Shown one piece after another: positions 63,338 through 64,000 of a stretch of DNA of 64,000 bases (position 1 is its first letter; each line of letters opens with the position of its first letter). The translations under genes were made by a program, and so were the position numbers. Source of the stretch: an uncultured Bacteroides sp. (GTDB taxonomy: Bacteria; Bacteroidota; Bacteroidia; Bacteroidales; Bacteroidaceae); the NCBI RefSeq assembly GCF_958445495.1, contig NZ_CAUCSQ010000001.1, positions 62,001 through 126,000 of the forward strand, given 5' to 3'. Under the pieces are notes generated by a model that was not told the origin of the DNA, did not search any database, and saw only the letters and a list, made by a program, of their open reading frames with translations.

Positions 63338-64000
63338 TTATTTTACCAAATACCTGTCACCGGTCTGTTTAACATATTCCTGCAAGAATTCTTCCGGATA
63401 TCCGGGGCGGAGCACACCGGCAGGCTGCCCGATGGAATTACGTTCAAATTGCCCGTCCTTCACACGTTTCACCACTCCGTCATTATACTTCACAACCAGA
63501 AAAGTCCCCAATTGTTTCCAAGTATCGAACGTGCTCTGCGCCGTCATATTGGTGTAATTTGTCAGGAAATCCACTGCTGCGCTTTCATCTTTTTCCAACA
63601 GCTTCGCCGCCATCTCCTCAATGCCGTCCTGCGCATTATTAAAAGTAGCCTCCAATTCTTTCTGCGTCTCGCGCACATCGCCAATCATCAAACTGTAACG
63701 CGGATAAACCATATTGGACACCCAATTGAAAATCCAAAAAGCGGAATTCCAAGAAAACGTGATATAATCGGCCCCGTCCACACGGGTATAACATACCGGA
63801 ACTTTAGTCGCACAACAATAAACAGGCGTAAACACTGTCATATTCGCGTCATCCACCCCAAACCAAAGCACGCCGCCTATCGGGTCCGGCTTGTGGGCGC
63901 GCATCTGCGCGACAAAAACGAAACCGCTCTGCTGGGTGGAAATAGGACGCTCGTTAAAATATTCCTGCTCGCCCACCTTGAAATTCAACGGAGAAAGGCG
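63338..64000 (-). CDS. C69-family dipeptidase, 3' part; start outside the window
   Basis: The frame is open to the window edge. The visible 220 residues (RLSPLNFKVGEQEYFNERPIS ... TGDRYLVK) look like the C-terminal half of peptidase family C69 (PepD-like dipeptidases): PISTQQSGFVFVAQMRAH, GGVLWFGVDDANMTVFTPVY, WNSAFWIFNWVSNMVYPRYS. The N-terminal catalytic Cys lies outside. These are cell-envelope or cytosolic Ntn-type dipeptidases. Stop TAA at 63338-63340. Confidence 0.85.
   Translation of the reverse strand, partial: RLSPLNFKVGEQEYFNERPISTQQSGFVFVAQMRAHKPDPIGGVLWFGVDDANMTVFTPVYCCATKVPVCYTRVDGADYITFSWNSAFWIFNWVSNMVYPRYSLMIGDVRETQKELEATFNNAQDGIEEMAAKLLEKDESAAVDFLTNYTNMTAQSTFDTWKQLGTFLVVKYNDGVVKRVKDGQFERNSIGQPAGVLRPGYPEEFLQEYVKQTGDRYLVK

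Overview
The window is a stretch of a Bacteroides-type chromosome (order Bacteroidales). The evidence is a hybrid two-component sensor next to a glycoside hydrolase, a BtuB/BtuG-type B12 locus, the mutY-ssb-gldE order, a sphingo/inositol lipid cluster, several DUF families typical of Bacteroidota, and many promoters of the Bacteroides type (-33 TTTG/TTG, about 20 bp, -7 TAnnTTTG). The species cannot be fixed from the sequence alone. Genes are dense, both end genes run off the window, and I see no rRNA, tRNA, insertion sequence, prophage or CRISPR array.

Layout. 1-4.2 kb: end of a hybrid two-component regulator and a secreted beta-propeller glycosidase. 4.2-9.2 kb (minus): transglutaminase-like protein, DUF3805/3806 protein, Uup-like ABC-F ATPase and a HisJ-type PHP phosphatase; a four-unit array of 22-bp palindromes lies between the last two. 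9.4-13.1 kb: PhoB/PhoR-like pair and a DUF5106 thioredoxin-like lipoprotein. 13.1-18.6 kb: cobalamin riboswitch, then BtuB-like receptor, BtuG-like surface lipoprotein and a DUF4465-like lipoprotein. 18.7-19.3 kb: YjdJ/YjdI-like pair. 19.3-23.2 kb (minus): mutY, ssb, gldE, phosphopantetheinyl transferase. 23.4-25.5 kb: HU, a 30-residue AURKAIP1/bS22-like basic protein, RNase G. 25.6-32.1 kb (minus): alcohol dehydrogenase, then the inositol-lipid cluster (inositol-phosphate synthase, PgpA-like phosphatase, GtrA, CDP-alcohol transferase, AUR1-like PAP2 enzyme, flippase-like protein). 32.2-34.8 kb: DUF5686 outer-membrane protein.

34.9-49.8 kb (minus) is the most elaborate block: a MacA-like adaptor, one MacB/LolD-type ATPase, a DUF2807 protein with five DGVG turns, four FtsX/MacB permeases that look like a duplicated pair, a sensor kinase with a periplasmic binding domain, TolC, and an NtrC/NtrB-like pair. 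A good sigma-54-type -24/-12 element lies just before tolC. I read this as a tripartite envelope exporter with a dedicated sigma-54 regulatory circuit; its substrate is unknown.

50-64 kb: GH73/LysM hydrolase (minus), cytidine deaminase, an RclR-RclC-RclA-like set (AraC regulator, DUF417 membrane protein, flavin disulfide reductase) suggesting defence against reactive chlorine or copper-linked redox stress, a Pat-like acetyltransferase, a second ABC-F protein with a long leader holding a five-codon ORF, NudC-type Nudix hydrolase with a Crp-family regulator, an OafA-like acyltransferase, a DUF418 protein, phosphoglucomutase (minus) and the end of a C69 dipeptidase (minus).
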